This document shows, piece after piece, positions 45,221-57,300 of a DNA stretch of 64,000 bases; position 1 is the first letter of the stretch; every line of letters begins with the position of its first letter. Below the pieces are notes generated by a model, which had not been told where the DNA came from, did not search any database, and worked only from the letters and a program-made list of their open reading frames with translations. The DNA is taken from NCBI RefSeq assembly GCF_017916325.1, contig NC_090147.1:159501-223500 (forward strand), in the 5' to 3' direction. A program made the translations under genes and the position numbers. The stretch is from Leishmania martiniquensis. Its lineage: Eukaryota; Euglenozoa; Kinetoplastea; Trypanosomatida; Trypanosomatidae.

Positions 45221-48200
45221 TCCCCTGAGTCTTAGGCGATGGGGTTATCAGAAAGTCGCGTCCCGAGCCACACTGCCTCGCATGCAGCGCAAGGGCTGCA
45301 AGCAAGCGGGGCCGTAGCCTGTTACCGTGAATGCATGCGAATGCAACCGTATCCAGCAGCATTGCGACCCGCTACTAATTCGATGGCGATCTGCGCCGCA
45401 ACCTCTGCCCGGCGCAGAGTGAGAAGGCCACGAAAGGTGTGGGAGTCACCCCCAACCCCCACTCACCTACCCCCATGGCATGTCAGTGGTTCTTTTACCA
45501 CCTGGAAAGATCTCTCGCCGCTCGGCAGGAAGTGGTGAGCCGAAACATCGTCACTGCGGATGGGGGTCAGCCGCGCGGGTGTGGGGTGCCCAAAGAGGGG
45601 CATATCGACGAGGCGAGAGGCAGACCAGGAGGGATAGACAGAGGGGAGGGGAGGAGAGGAAAGCAAAGACGCGCAGGACAGGATGGGGGAGGGACGAGAC
45701 AGCAACTGAGAGAGAGGGAGAGGAAGGCACGCGCAAACGTGAGCAGCTTCTCCTGATGCGATGACGACCAGTAAACGAACGCAGAGATGCCCTGCCGACG
45801 ACATGCAACGGTCACACGTACGCGCCACTAGAGCGGCGTCGATATGGAATTGCATTCGTCAGGCAGTCAAGGGAATAGGCGTGCAAGTTTCCAAGGAGAG
45901 CGCTTCCGAAACTAGACCGCCTCGCGTCGATGCCCCTGTACTGCACTGATGCACCGCTCGCTGTATGCATACGCGCATTGAATGGCCCTCGCTTGCCTTC
46001 GAGCCACATCGACTGGCGAGTACAAAAGTGCATAAACGCATGCATATATATATATATACATATATATGTGTCAGCATATACATTTATATATACTCTTCAT
46101 CACTCTTGCTTTGGCTTTGATTCCATGAACAGATGCGGCCAGACGCAAGCGAAAAGAGAGAGAGAGACGGGGGGTGGGAGGAACGAAGACGACGAGGGGG
46201 TGTCGAGGAAGCCACAAAGGCAAGACTGCAGTCACGGTCGTGCGTGATGCCCACACACCTTTGTGTATACCAATGTCAGGAGGGGAAGCGGAAGCGAAAG
46301 AGAGAATGCGGAGAAGAGTAATGAAAAGAAAAGAGACACACAACAGAAGCGCGGGGATGCTGCAATACACCATGAGTCGAGAGACCGGCACAGCCTGAAG
46401 AGAAGGCAAAAATAACCGTGCGAAGCAATGGCTCGTGTTGGGCACATCTATATGCGTGCGGCTCTCTGCTGTGTGTGTGTGTGTGTCCTCTTCCCTTCTT
46501 TTGCGCACCGCTCACGGCCTATACGTTGGCTCACCCGCTTGGCGCTTTCTGCTCCGCCGTTCAGTTTCTCCTCACTCTCCCCGCTCCCCTCTTCTCCCTC
46601 TCTTGGAAGGTCACTGTTGCCTTTCCACCAGCAATGCAGAAGAGAGCGGAATGGTCCAAAGAGTGGAGGGAAAGTGTGCAAGGAGATACACACCACGCAT
46701 CGAAAAAAAAGCGGGGCCGGAGAGGTACACAGAAGACCGATAATGAACGACGAAATATGAATGCGTGCAGAGCCCGCCTCTCTGCGGCTCAGCACGAGAC
46801 ACGCGCCCGTCCATCAGCCGACGCGCACCTGCTTGTATGCGTTTCTGTGTAGCATTCCAGCAGTCAAGAGAGGGCGCTGCGGTCTCCTCCAGCTACACTG
46901 GAGCGCATGACAGCTCAAGCACCGACAGCGAAGCGTACGTGGTAACGGAGAAGCTCGAATCTGCACTCGCCGAAAGGTGGCGTGCATGGGAGAGAAGCAA
47001 AGGAGCCCGACGACGATGCCTCCACAACCTCTCGCGCGCTGCCAACACCGCATTGTCTCGTCGCCGCTATCGGCCTCGAAGCATTTCTTCTTCATCAACT
47101 ATTGCATCTGCTTGTGGCGCTGGTGACTTTTCAAGGCTGTGTTGGGGAAAGGGGCGACCGATGCTGCGGGTGAATCTGTGAGCGAAAAGGTAACAAAAAA
47201 AGAGGAATATATGTGGGAGCAAAGTGTGCATGTGTGTGTGAAGGAGTGTGTGGGAAGTCTGCGAATGCCCGTGCATCGCCTGTCCCCCCCCTCCCCTCCA
47301 CGCACACACACACAGACGCAAAGACCATTGCGTGAGGATAGACAGACATCCTCGCATCCAGTCACCTCCAGTTTTGTCCACTTAGGCAACTCTTTTTTTT
47401 TACATTTCGTGCGCCTTCTTTCCTTCATGGCATTGTCGGCCACAGCAACGGGAGGGGAAGGGGGCAGCCACCGCTGATGCGGCCGGCTTCGCGCCTCTGC
47501 GAGTAACCGTCACCTTATCCTTTCGGCACTGCAGCGAGACGCACGCACGCCTCGCCATCACCGCTCATCCTCTGCCGCGTGCACCTTCTTTCTCTCCCCC
47601 TCCCTCTTGCCCTCTCACGCACAGCGCACCTGCTCCAGGGGTATAAGAGATGACAGGCGCATGCGGCGACAGAAAACTCAAGAAAAATAAAAGGAGAGTC
47701 GGCAGAGAGGGCCGCAGGCGCAGGCGCAGGAAAGGGCTTCACGGGAAGATCGGCAGGCAAGCGCACGACCCCGGAAGAAAACGTGTACGGGGACGTGAAC
47801 AGCAGCGCGGCTCGATGAGTGGACGAGAGGGAGAGAGAGAGGCACGAATGGGCGATACAGGAAGACGTAATGCTGCCCAGCCGCGCTTCACCTCTCACCC
47901 CCACCTGGCCCTCCTTCCTGCTGCGTCCACTCCTCTCCCCCTTTTTCCGCCCCCGCACGCCCATGTATAACCAGAGGGGATCGAAGTTCGGCTACACAGA
48001 TCGCACACGACAAGAGCTCCGCTGCAGTGGCGTTCAATGAAGGGGAGCGAAGCAAAGAGGCACGCGCGAGACGATATCGGCCTTCTAAACTACGCGTTGG
48101 CGCTGAGCTCTTCGGAATGGTATGCACGAGAGCCCCGCCCAGCCCCGACAAGTCCCCTGCAGCCTGTGCTCCAAGAGAGCAATGGAGTCTAGCGAACGAG

Positions 48201-48309
48201 GGGGCAGCTGACCGCGAAGCTTTCCACTCAGCCAATGAATAAGAAACTGCATTCCATTGCACAAAGGTGTGACGGCTTGGCCGGCCGCACCTCATTCGGC
48301 CTGTTCAGC
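45221..48309. other. Middle part of the gene desert, partly complex sequence
   Basis: No gene is supported. 45221-45620 is non-repetitive and balanced in base composition, unlike the surrounding purine-rich spacer, and could be a SIDER-type remnant. (TA)n tracts are at 46044-46093. A + strand frame at about 46836-47181 gives a non-repetitive peptide, but it lies against the transcription direction and has only moderate G/C in third positions. Confidence 0.4.
46836..47181 (+). other. Weak open frame on the opposite strand, doubtful
   Basis: From an ATG near 46838 a frame of about 115 codons runs to 47181. The peptide is not low-complexity and has one helix-like stretch (EKLESALAERWRAWERSKGA). 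Third positions are only moderately GC-rich, the start lies just before a CATTCCAG that looks like a splice acceptor, and every other gene is on the minus strand. No family resemblance. I list it only as the least repetitive frame in the desert. Confidence 0.12.
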
Positions 48310-48373
48310 CGCGCCTGGTTCAGCCTCAGGAGCCGGGCGGTGGAGGGAGTCTCCTGAGGCTGAACCAGGCGCG
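48310..48373. repeat. Perfect 23-bp inverted repeat with 18-base loop
   Basis: The arm at 48310-48332 (starts CGCGCCTGGTTCAGCCTCAG) is exactly complementary to 48351-48373 (starts CTCCTGAGGCTGAACCAGGC). The loop is CCGGGCGGTGGAGGGAGT. A partial extra copy of the arm (CCTGTTCAGCC) precedes it. RNA from either strand would form a very stable hairpin. Confidence 0.95.
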
Positions 48374-51300
48374 CCCCTTTGTTACCGAACGACTGAGGGT
48401 TTATGCAGCAACCGACAGGCATACACGTCCCCTGAGGCATGTGCTGCTCACCCGTGGCACAATAAAATGCTCGAAGCCAATGCGCGTCATGTCCGCGAGG
48501 AAACGAGTGAGTGCACTAGTACCTCCACGGACGTAGGCGCCGTTCGGCGAGGCAGATGGACAGCAACCAGCAAGTCCCCGTCCCCACCCACTGCCGTCGC
48601 TTCCAATGCGAGGAGCGCAAAGAAAAAAAAGAAGTCACTGACAACGAGGGGGAGGAGAAACGGTATAGAATAAAAAAATGGTGTGATTTTCCGTCTGTGC
48701 TATCACACGCACACACACACACAAACATTGACCCGCACGTGCCTGTGTCGGTCTGTCGTCGCATAGAGCCCTAAAGGAGTGGCAACGGCAAACAGTAAAG
48801 GAGAAAAGGCGTTTGGCACAGCCGAATGGCGAGGAGAAGAGACGGGCGAACACGAACCAGTGCCCGAGATGCTCCAGACGACAGGCACAAGGGTGAGGCG
48901 TCCAGGGAAGGAGGTGCACAGAGAGCAGTGAAAAAAAAAAAGAAATAAAAGCAGACGCGAAGCGAGTGTAGGCGTCAGTGGGGGGGGGGGGGGGGCAAAA
49001 CAGCCGCGCACGGCAATAAGCAAGCGAAACCGAACTGCAGTCATCGTCAAGAAGGGATAGAGGTAGAGAGACCGTGCACAGGTGCACGCACTCGCCACCC
49101 ACATGGTTGCACATCCGTCCACACGGAGAACCGTGAAGAGGGGGAGGAGCGCCTTCGAACAAAGGCACTCTCACCGATCCTCTGCACCACGGCAGGTGTG
49201 TCGCCGGTTCTCTGGCATGTATTTGTGCTGGACAAGTCACGAGAGGCAGGTGCAACGAAAGAGAAAAGAAGGGAGTATACATACACATATATATATACGC
49301 ATATCTTAGTGCAGAAAAACAGATGAACTCCTCCACCACCACCACTCCCTTAGCCAAAAGCGGTCATGATGAGTGCGTGTGGGGGGGAGGGGGGAAGGGG
49401 AGACGTATACGTACGCGCGGACGCATCTGTGAGTAAGATTCCATTTCCTCTCCGCTCCGCTATTGCTGTGTCGTCTTTCTGCCTCCTTCATTTTGCCTGG
49501 CTCTCCCTCACGTCATCCTCTGTCGCCGGAAAGGCGCCGCCTGGCAGCGCTGCCAATCGTTTGCCCTCGGGCCTCTGCCCCCCTCCCTCCCTCCCTCTCC
49601 GACACGAGTAGACAGATTGAAGGAACGAAAGAAAGGGCGAGTTCGAGGCGAGGGAAGGGGATGAAGAGAAACAGAACAGAAGCGGCGGCACGGCGAGAGA
49701 GACGGGTAAGGGGGAGGGAGGGAGGGGGGCGGAAAGGTCTATGCGATCCGCAGCGGCTGCAAGGACGACACAAAGCGCAATGAATGCAAACACTTGCGCG
49801 GGACCACCCTGCCGAGGACGGCATTCGAAAGACTGCAGTTGGCCCGCGTGGGAGACATGCAGAGGAGACGAGGCCGCAGACAAAAAAAAAAACGGAAGTG
49901 ATGCAATAGAGGAAGCAGAGGAGCTCGTGAAAGGAGGAGGAGCGCAGACGATCGAATACGCTCAATCTCTGCCATTCATGAGGCGAAGAAAGAGAGAGAG
50001 AAGACGGGGGGAAGGGGGGCAAAGAGCGATGCCGATGGCGATGGTCAGGATAGAAAGAGGGGGGAAGGAGGCCGTCGACAAGAGCAGCGGGGCCCTTCGT
50101 TTTTTTGTGCTTGCCCGTTTCCATCCCCGTTTGTGTATTGAGTGCGTGCGTGTGCGTCAAAACCAAAGGAGTGCGGGCAGCGACGCGCAGGCAGCAACTA
50201 AAACTACAACCGGCAGCACTCGCCCAGAGGGACACCGAAGGACGCATGCGCCACGTTACACACATGCGTGTATGGATAAAGAGAGAGAGAGACGCACACC
50301 TCAATGTCCGCGAACAATGATTTCTGTGTTGCTTCTTGCCAGACACCTACCTTGAGACAATAAATAAAAGAGCCGGCCCCCCCCCTCAACACACACACAC
50401 ACACCGCTTGTGCGCTTCCCGCAGTGTCTGCACACCGGCTGCGAGTTCAGAGGGTGTCAAAGAGGGAAGACTTAAAAAAACAATGAGGAGGGGCAGCGCG
50501 AGAGAGCGCAGCACGACGCCCATGCGCAAACGGAGAGACACACTACGCGAATACAAAAAAAAGCACAGCGCATTCGCCATCACCATGACGATCCACATCA
50601 AACACGCAGACGCACGCACGCCAACGGTGTACGCACGCGCAACGCTTCAGCATTAGGTTGCGCAACGCGCACAACAAAAAAGTCTACACCGAAATGCCGA
50701 AGCGAAGAAAAGGGCGAGGGGTGGTGAGGCGCGCATGGCGTGGTATGGGCATGCGCGCGAGTAGAAAGGACGCACACGAGCAAGCCTTTAGAAGTGCAAC
50801 AACAAAACAAGAGGGAGAAAAGACGGGCGGAACGAAAAAAAAGGCGCGCAGGAGAAGAGGAAAAGGGGTTGAAAAAATGGAAAGGCAGCTGAGAGGAGGG
50901 GGAAGGGGAGGGGAAGAAAAAGTGAGGACAGAAAGGTGCGCTACAGCGTGTGAGCGGAGGGGTCACGTATACAGAAGGGGGCTGCAGAGAAAAAAAAAAG
51001 ATATGAGGCGGGGGAGAAGTAGTAGGTTGCGTGATGCCAGAAACTCAAGACAGAGCGGCCGCATGGAGAAGAGGGAAAGAAAAACGCGCACTTGGGCGCA
51101 TTAGTAGCCCTCTCCCTCTCTTCCCATAATTCTTTTGTCGGGGCCTATGGAAAGGGGAAGGGAGCGAGGGTCTGCCTGCACTGGGCTGTCCAACGGACAA
51201 CTATCAGTCTACAGGGCGGTCATGGGCTTGTGCGCGCTTGGGCGTAGGAGCGTGTGGGTATGAGCGCGCATACGAGTGGCAAAGAGGCCCATACGTGTTG

Positions 51301-54298
51301 AATTCCTATGCTAAGCGCGGAAAGGCAAGAGGTCTTCACGCAACGCCGCCTTCCGCGCACGCAGACACCAACGGAGGCGCACGTGGGTACACTGGAAGAA
51401 AAGAGTGCTAGAAAAAATATATATTCGGACGACCGCACGAATGCGCTAAAGAGGGGAAAGGGAGCAGAAGAGGGAGGGGAGGGCCGCTGCATCGGCCTGA
51501 AGCAGTGGAGAGAATGCGCGAACTTGAAAACCGAAGATAAAAGGAGCGGCACCACGTCAGACGAGAAGCAGACGAGCGCCGTCCGAAAGGCGTGGAGCGA
51601 AGAGCGGGCGTGACACTTTCAATTTATTTCCTCTCGTAGGCGCCCAATACCGAATTGGGCGGGGAAAGCAAAAAGAAAAAAAAGAGCGGCCCGAACAACG
51701 TGAAAGGGTAAAACAGATTGGTGAGGGGGGAGAGGAGGGAGGGAGGGGGTCGTGGTGCGTGATGAGAAGTGCAAGGAGGAAACGAAAGCAGGCGCCTTTG
51801 CTTCCGTGGGACGAAAAAGAGCAGCGAAAACAAAAAGGGGGGACTGAATGTAATGAGTCGCAAGCGCGTTGCATGATGCGCGTACACGCTCTTGGGACCC
51901 AGTGGCACAAAGAAGCACGTGGCCCCATGCAGATTCTCCATATCGGCTTCGTTTGCTTCTCATATATGTGCCCGCATTGCAGGAGAAAAAGGGGTGGTAG
52001 TGCTGGAAGGGGACAAGTGTCGCCGTTCGAGGGGACGTATATGTGTGTGTTTGTATGTGGTAATGCAGCGAACACGTGTTGTGGAGCGGTGATGGAGTGA
52101 CGCCCATTGAATCTGCAACATAAAAAAAGAAAAAGAGAGAGCGGTAGCCATACACAAAAAAATAAAAACGGCGATAACACACATCCCCTCGGCATCATGG
52201 CACATAAACATGACAGCGTATCTGATACTCCCCTCCCTCAATTCCTGTTGTTATGTGTGTCTGGGGGGGGCAGAGGGAGGGTACGAAGAGGAGAGGGCAG
52301 ATGAGGACGAAGAATATTGGAAGGGAGAAGAGGGGAGTCGATGAGCTCGTTCTTCCCCCTCCTTGCCAAGCTATACATATGGGTCCGCTCTCTTGCACAT
52401 TTTTCTTCCTCCTGTTGAAGCTCACCGAGAGGCGAAAGGGTACAGCGCAGTGAGAGGTCGAACGAAAGGGAAAAAAAGGTGAAAAAAAATGCATCGGTCC
52501 ACAGAAAGAGACAGAGAGAGAGAAAAGGGGGATGGAGATGAATACGCCCCTGCTGCTCGCATCGAATGGGAAGCGAGTCGGCGGAGGGGCAGAGAGAAGG
52601 CGTTAGAAAGTGAGCCTGAGGGGCGCCCCATTCGAAGAGCCAATGTTAAAACGGAGCGAAGATACAGAGAATAAGTCTGCACGAAGCGTAAACTTTCCTA
52701 CCTTATTCGAATCAACGCCATGAGCCCCGTACCGGCTACCCGCCTCAACGACGTCTCCACGCCTTTGCGTGAAGCGCAAGGATGCTCCGGCTACTAACCG
52801 ACGCGAACGCCACTGCGTCTCCAAGCCCATTACACATCTACACTAGAGAAAATCTCTACTCGCCCGCTCACTTCGTGTTTGTGTGCACGGATGCGCATGC
52901 ATGGCTGAGCGTGAGCGCACAATCCCCCTCTACACACACACACACACACGCGCGCATAAAAAGAGCCCAGTCACAAAGGAAATCGAAGCAGAAACGCCAG
53001 ACAATCAACGAGGAAAGGGAAACGTGCGAGCGCGTCACCACGCACGAGGGCTCGCAGAAAGAAGAGGCTCTTACACATAGCGCAGAGCGGCCTCTTCCCA
53101 ATACGCAAGCTGCGCATTCGCCCGAGTTCCTTCTGCTCCCCTGCTGTTTCCAAGCAGCTCTTACCGCCATCCAACCGGCTCTGCATCGTCACACATGTAC
53201 CCGCGCATGCCGCCAGCAGAAGCGGAATACAACAACAACAAAAAAAAAAGAAGGATGAGAGAGACGGATAGCGGGGACATGGCGAAGCAGTTGGACTTGA
53301 CAGGTAAGCTTGACAGGGGCACTGCCGCGCTTGAACAGTCACTCAAAGGGACAGAAGCAGGAAGGGATGAGCTCGCACTGCGGCGGAGAGTAGGGAGGAA
53401 GAGGCGTTTCCATGAAGCTTAGTTGGCTTTCCTACTCGCATTGAGGATTTCGGCCACAAGCCGTGGTGCGTCTATTTATCTGTTGAGGTGTGTGTGTGTG
53501 AAGCGCGTACACCATGAGAGAGAAGAGAGAAGAGCTTCGAGAGTGCGCTCAGGTGCAATCCGTAATGAAAAAGAGAAGGAATAAACTGCACACGACTGCG
53601 CAAATGTGCCTCTCTGCCTGTGTGGGTGTGTGCAGGGGAGGAGGGGGGCTCTCTCTCGGTCTCTGATACGAGGGGGAGGGATGACAAGCGCAAAGAGGCG
53701 TGTGGCTGTTAGCGGGCGGGGGGAGGTGATCCGGAGCATTCAGGCACAACAGGGGAAAAAAGAGAGAGCTGCGACGTGGGTGCCACTACAGATAGTGAGG
53801 TGAAAAGAAAAAAATCTACGGCCGATCAAAGACGAAAAGGAGAAAGAAGGAAAGAGTGAGCGACACTGAGAGCGGAGAGAGGGAGGGAGGGAGAGAGAGG
53901 GGACAAGAACGAAAGGATACCGTAAACCAACAGGACATGAGCGATTCAATGCAGGCGTATCCAAAAGAAAGGGCGGAAGAAAAGGGGGAAAAGCGCAGTG
54001 GGGAGCGCTGCGGCTCTGGGCAAGCCATATGACAGACGAAAGCAAAGTTGCAGACACGCACCGAAATGGCAGCGAAAGTCCCTTGTCAGCATCTCCCCCT
54101 CCCTCTCCTTCCTCCTCTCGCGTGCAAAATGTTTGCGCTGCGCTCTTCGAGAACGCGTATTTCTGCTATGTTCGTCCGTTTCGCCTTTTCGTTTCACGGT
54201 GCCGTCACTGGACGCACGCCCCTATCGCCTCCACCTTCGACCTGTATACGTGCTCTCGCACATTATATATATATATATACATTAACGCACTCGCACAG
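48374..54298. other. Gene desert, third part
   Basis: No supportable gene. Includes a 16-base G run (48980-48995), a TA-rich tract (49278-49306) and long purine stretches. More complex pockets at 51110-51310 and 52690-52870 contain no recognised RNA gene: I looked for a T-arm around TTCGAAT near 52709 and its flanks do not pair. Confidence 0.5.
48980..48995. repeat. 16-base G run
   Basis: An uninterrupted run of 16 G on the + strand, the same length as the run at 22039-22054. Confidence 0.85.
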
Positions 54299-54328
54299 GT
54301 GTATGCGTGCATAGGTGCACGCATACAC
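54299..54328. repeat. Perfect 13-bp hairpin with 4-base loop
   Basis: GTGTATGCGTGCA (54299-54311), loop TAGG, then TGCACGCATACAC (54316-54328), an exact inverted copy. It lies just after a (TA)n tract at 54263-54281. Confidence 0.95.
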
Positions 54329-57300
54329 GTTCCAAGGGGCGGGCGCCCGCGAGGGAGAGAAGAAGAGAGAGGAGGGGAGGGGAGGGAGATGACCGCATGA
54401 GTCGCCCCGCATCAAAGTTGTACACCGCACGCAGAGGGGAGTAAAAACACACGCGAAACTTTATACTTCCGCGACCACACGCGTCAAATACAGCACAAAG
54501 AAGAGGGTCAGAGGTCGGTGACATAAATAAATAAATAGAGGGAAGAGAGAGAGAGGGGGGTGGAATTCCAACGAGCTATTAAAGCGAAATGTTTCTCATC
54601 CCGGCGTACTTTAGACCCAAGTCGGACGTTCGATGGCAAACAAACACAAAAAAGAGGCGCACATTCGCTTGAGAGGTGATGGGGTGATGAAGGGGTGTGG
54701 TGGGTGGTCACCACGAGAGAAGGGAGAAAAGAGGGCGAGAAGGACACATAATACATAGTTGGGAAAAAAGGGGGCGAGAAGCGAAGACAATGAGTCAAGA
54801 ACAACACAGCGGAGGAAGAACGCATAGCTGAGCCAAACAGCAGACGAACCCATTTGTCGGCCGCGCATGCATGGCTAGGTCGTGTATGTGAGCCTGTGTA
54901 TATGTTGGTCGTTGGTGTGTCTCTGTGGCCGAAGGGCATTGCCGTATCGCCAGCCGCTTACCAGGGCATAAGAGCCGAAGAGAGGGAGAAGAATGAATGA
55001 ATGAATGAAGGGAAAAAATGGAAAAGGAAAGATGTAAGCGAGACACGACCGTCAGACACAGCGTGAGCAAGAGGTATAGAGGCAGCTACTTGGAAACAGC
55101 TCAAACAATAAGGGGGAAGATAGAAATACGCGTACGCTATCCAAAGCGGGTCGACTGGAATAAAGGAGAGGAAAGGAAGGGGGGAAGGGCAGCCGTCTTA
55201 TTCAAAGCGCTCGACAAACAGAAAGTTTGAAAAAAAGAACAGAGAAAGCGGCGCGCATCTCCGTTTCGCTCGTGATGCGCACACACAGGCGAAAGGTGAC
55301 GCGAAGAAAAGGAAAGCATCAACAGCAGAGAAACAGCATGTCGTACGGCATTGGTAAGCACGCACTCACAAGCACAACAGAAACAAAGGAGGACAGGAAA
55401 CGAATTACAAGGCACAGAACATAAAGACAGAAAGGGGGAAGGGTGGGGGTGACAGAGGGGCAGAGAGCGCTGAAGAACGCGGTCGGAGGGAAGACGTGAT
55501 GCAAAGATTACGGAGATGAGCGTACAGAGCGCGGAACCAGGCAGAGTTCGACACACAAAGAGAAGGAACAAGAACCAGAGAGAAAAAAAAAGGAAACGTG
55601 CCGTGCAAGATGAGAGGTGTGGTTACAACCACACAGCAGCTGGTAGAGAAAAGAGCCCACCGGCAGAGGAAGAGACAACCACCATCACGTGCTCACATGG
55701 AGGTCCGTGTGGGAGATTCTGCTGGAACGAAGCGAGTGACTTTAACGTGTGAAAAACATATATGTAAAGGTACTTATCTTCGAAAACGAAAGAAAAAGAG
55801 AGGGCCTGAACCTAAACGCAGCTGAGCGTACACGTGCAGACGCACCACACCGGCACCGTCACGCACTGGCGCACACGTTCGAGCCCTCACACATGGCAAA
55901 GTGAGAGCGAGAGAGACAGAGAGCTGAAAGAAATCAGAAGGGCTTGAAAAAGGTCATACGTGACGATCTGTGGTGGCGGCTGGGGAGAGGGAAGGGGAGG
56001 GGAGTTGGGAAATGGCAGTTCACCAAACACACGCACACACATGCAAGCATGTACACATACACGTTAGCGCAAACATGACACTGCCAAAAAAAAGGAAAGG
56101 GAGGGAGGAGGAGAAGCCAACTGAGAATGCTATATAGAGGCGAGTGAGAAGCGTATATAGAAGGGTATATATATATATGTGTGTATATAAATATCTGAGG
56201 TGTACATATAGATAGATATACGATTGTGTGGGGGGGGGTATCGGTATATAAATATACATATATATATGCATCTATCCATATAGATTCTTGGAAAAGATGA
56301 AAGTATCACGTAAACATGCACGCAGGCCGACACAGACAGACAGACGAGCGGTAAGAGAGACTGCATCCCTTTTTGCTTTTCTTTTCGTTGTTCTTTTCCC
56401 ACAAAGGACAACGAAAGTGATGAACGAGACGCACCAGCGTGAAAGAGAAAGATCGCTCGCATACAGGATGGTGATGAGGCCCTTCCGCCTGCCCCCCGCC
56501 CCCCCTTCTCATGACTTTGGGAAACACGCCAGACTGATCAAATCAAACACCACACTAAAAGGTAAAGCAAGAAAATAATAACCGGCCGAGGAGGTGCCGC
56601 TGCCTACCGAAAAGGACCGCAAAGGCGAAGAGGGACGACGAACAGAGCACACGCGTGCCGTAAAAATAAATGCAGAGACGAAAAAAAAAAGGCATACACC
56701 CACCACAATAGAGAGAGGAGAGGGAGGGGTGGTGACACACGAACACACGTCAGCACACATACGCACACACACACACACATATATATATATATGGCATAAA
56801 AAAGGTAGCAGTGACGCATAAAAAGAAAACGCCAGACGGAGCTCAGAGAAAATAATTGCGCACGCACATTTGGAGAAGGAAAGAGAGACAAAGGCGAGAG
56901 GCGCTGAGTGCAGTGAGTCGCGCCGAACAGCAAAAAAAAAATCAATTTTCTGTGCTCACTTTGCTTTTCGCTGTTGCGACGAATCGGCTCTCTTCTGCGT
57001 ACATATTTGTATGTATGTGCCGCAGCCTTTCGTTCCCTGTCTGCTCACTCGGCTTACGTCTGTGTGTGCATGTGTGTGTGTGTCTGTCAGCACCCCCTTT
57101 TGCAGCTCCTGACCTGTTTACCCCCTAAAGCCCGACTGAAGAGAACGAATTCAAAAAAAGAAGAAAAAAGAATCGCCGCCAACACAGAATCTGAGCAAGT
57201 GCGCGGACGGCATCTGCGTCTGCGTTTGTCAGCCTCTCTCCCTCTCTGTGTATCGCTCCGTGCTTTCTTGTTTCTAAGGGTGGGCTCACCCCTGATAACG

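Noticed and set aside
52690..52870. Possible tRNA around TTCGAAT
   Set aside because: The five bases on each side of the loop do not pair, and no A-box lies at a suitable distance.
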